Positions 58,701-61,700 of a DNA stretch of 64,000 nucleotides are shown one piece after another (the stretch's first letter is position 1; each line of letters starts with the position of its first letter). The stretch is from Symbiodinium natans (lineage: Eukaryota > Sar > Dinophyceae > Suessiales > Symbiodiniaceae). Both the position numbers and the translations under genes were made by a program. The stretch lies in the NCBI GenBank assembly GCA_905221605.1, contig CAJNDS010000335.1, forward strand, positions 177,501 to 241,500, written 5' to 3'. The notes below the pieces were generated by a model, which saw nothing but the letters and a program-made list of their open reading frames with translations, was not told where the DNA came from and did no database searches.

Positions 58701-61700
58701 GTTGCTGAGGGTTTAGGGTTTAGGGTTTAGGGTTTAGGGTTTAGGGTTTAGGGTTTAGGGTTTAGGGTTTAGGGTTTAGGGTTTAGGGTTTAGGGTTTAC
58801 GATGGCTTCCCTCCCGAAGCTGGCCCAAGGTTCCCACCTCCTACCCCCCCTGGGGCACCTTGAGAACTTAAACCTAAACCTTCTCGACATAAGAAATACA
58901 AAAACACATGAAAAAAGGAACAAACCACTGAATATAAACAAACAGATATGTATATATATATATATATATAAGTGTGTGTATACACGTATAACACTACACC
59001 CTAGACACTCTAGACCCAAAGCCCCTAAACTGGCCTGTGACCACCGAGGTGATCTTGCGGTTGATGTTGAGGAACATGACCTCATGGGTTCAGGGTTTAG
59101 GGTTTAGGGTTCTAGTTCTCAGCGTGGTGGTGGGAGGGTCAGGGCTCAGGGCTGAAATTCAGTGGGTCTCAGCGCCATGAGAAATCTTGAGGTATCAAGA
59201 TTGAGGAGTTACCATCACTTAGCAGCCCAGGAACCATGTTATAATAAGGGCACCCTTGTTTTTGAGTTGGCTACTTCATAAGGGAACCCTGAACCAAAAA
59301 CGGGGGCCACCAAGATAATCTTCGTTGATAAGAACCCGCCTTTCCAACAAGAGACATTCTCTCAAAGCCCTACACATGCATCCTACGCCCTGCCCTACTC
59401 AGGTGATGTATCCCAAAGTAGTCCCGTGTCTCTTCGGGACTTTTCATTGGGGTGGGCGGCCGACTCAACTAGTTTAGGGTTTCGGGGTGTGGGCGTTTCC
59501 ATAAATTTGGGTGCCTTTTTGGCTCCTCATTATAAAGGTGCCGGATAATATTTGGGTACCCACAGCGTCCGAGAACTACCCATGTTCCTGACCAAGCACA
59601 AAAAAGACACAGCCCCGAGGCCCAACAGCCCCACCCCCCAATTAAGGCTTAGGGTTTAGGGTTGCGGGTTTAGCGTTTGAGTGAGCTAGAGGCTGGCACC
59701 TATATTCCAAGAAACACTACACAAGGCTGGCTACTGGACTACCATGTTCCTTAAACCCTAACACCTAAACCCTTAGCCCTAAACCCTAAACCCTAAAGCC
59801 CACAACCCTAACCCTACACCCTAGACCCTAGACCCTAAACCCTAAACCCTCAACCCTAAACCCTGTGCTTGAAGACCGTCCCCACCTCATTCTGAGGATT
59901 TTCGACCCGGTTGTGCGGGCAGTGGATGAGCACCTCGCGCCAGGCTTGGGGGCTTTAGCCGGCTTTAGGGCTTAGGGCTTAGGGCTTAAGGCTTAGGGCT
60001 TAGGGCTTAGGGCTTAGGGTTTAGGGTTTAGGGTTTAGGGTTTAGGGTTTCAGTAGAAGTGGTCTAAATAACCCACAGTCCAACCTAGGGATTAAGAAGC
60101 TTGTGTGGCTTCCACAGTCCACAGGGTTGGGGCTTCCGGGGCAGCTGGGAGCCGTTCTTTCCAGATCCCCCCAGGTCTGTCTGGGTATTACATCCGTCTA
60201 AGGAGGAGATACCCCCCCCACCCCCCCACCCCTCTAAACCCTAAACCCTAAACCCTAAACCCTAAACCCTAAACCCTAAACCCTAAACCCTAAACCCTAA
60301 ACCCTAAACCCTAAACCCTAAACCCTAAACCCTAAACCCTAAACCCTAGAGCGCATATGCTCCAAAAAAGGGGTACCATCCCGAGGCGTGCTAACCCTAA
60401 CACATGAAACCCCGCCCCCTTAGCAACTGCCTTTAGGGTTTGGAGACTCAAGGGCGACAGGGCTTTGCAGGGTTCTAGAACTTCAAGGTGGAGGGCTTTA
60501 GCTTTTCAGCCTTCGGGTGGGTTCAGGTTTCAGCCCGAAACGCTCAACCCTAAACCCTGTAAACCCTACGCCCGGCACCTTAAATCCTAGACTCTTAAGC
60601 CTATACACCCTAGACCCTATAACCCCTAAACCCTAAACCATAAACCCTACACCCTCAAGCCTAAACGATCAACCCCAAACCCTAAACCCTAAAAACCCTA
60701 AAAACCCTAAAACCCCAAAACCACCAAAAACCCTAAAAACCCCAAAAACCCTAAAACCCTAAAAACCCTAATCGCCACCTTGCCCGCTGTGGTGCCCGCG
60801 GAGAGGCAGGGATGCTTGCCATCGTAGCGGCCAACGGCGACAAGGCCTCTTCTTGGGAAACCCGAAACCCGACACCCTAAGCCCCATAAAGGTTTTTGTG
60901 GTTAGGGTTCGGCTGAAAGTTCATGTCGAGTCTATTTCTGTGTTTAGGGTTCAGCTGAAAGTTCAGAATGTCAGGGTTTAGGGTTTACGGTTTGAAGGGT
61001 TTAGGGTTTATCAGGCAGATGTCACATATCAAGGCCTTTCAAAGCATGTTCAGCTCGTGGCGCCGGCGCGAAAGCGCTTACGGCTCTCAACCCTACTTGA
61101 AGGTTCACGGGTAGTTCTAGCTGGTACGGTATATACAAATATTATGAAAACCCCTTAGTAGTAGCCTACTTAGAACCCCCAACCCTAAACTCGTAACCCT
61201 ACTCATAGCTACCCTTGAACAGCCAGGCTTTGGGGGTTTATTCATCAGTTGCATAAACCCTGAAACCCCAACCCTAACTACTTGGTGAGCACACGTACTA
61301 AGCTCCTGCAGGCGTATGATTCCCGAGCACAACAAGGTTTTGGCGTTAGTAATGTCGGCTTCTCCGAGCGTGTCTCCCCGTCACTTAGAGGTTCAGGGTA
61401 CTTCATAACCCAAATAAGACTGTACTTATAACCCACTAACATGCGCTTTAAGTGCCCGAATATATAGTGATAAATGGGTGATAAGTACAGTTGTAGTGGC
61501 TGCACTTCTTGCAAAATCGGTAACATGGACATCATCATCGTGCGGGCACGGGTACACTGGCCAATCATTGACGTTAGCAGGGGTGGGCGCATAAAATCTT
61601 CCCAGGGCCTGCCTAAACCCCGAACCCCAAACCTTAAACCCTAAGCCCTACGCCCTAAACCGTAAGGCCAACTACTTTCCATTCCCCGGCCTTGGAGCAC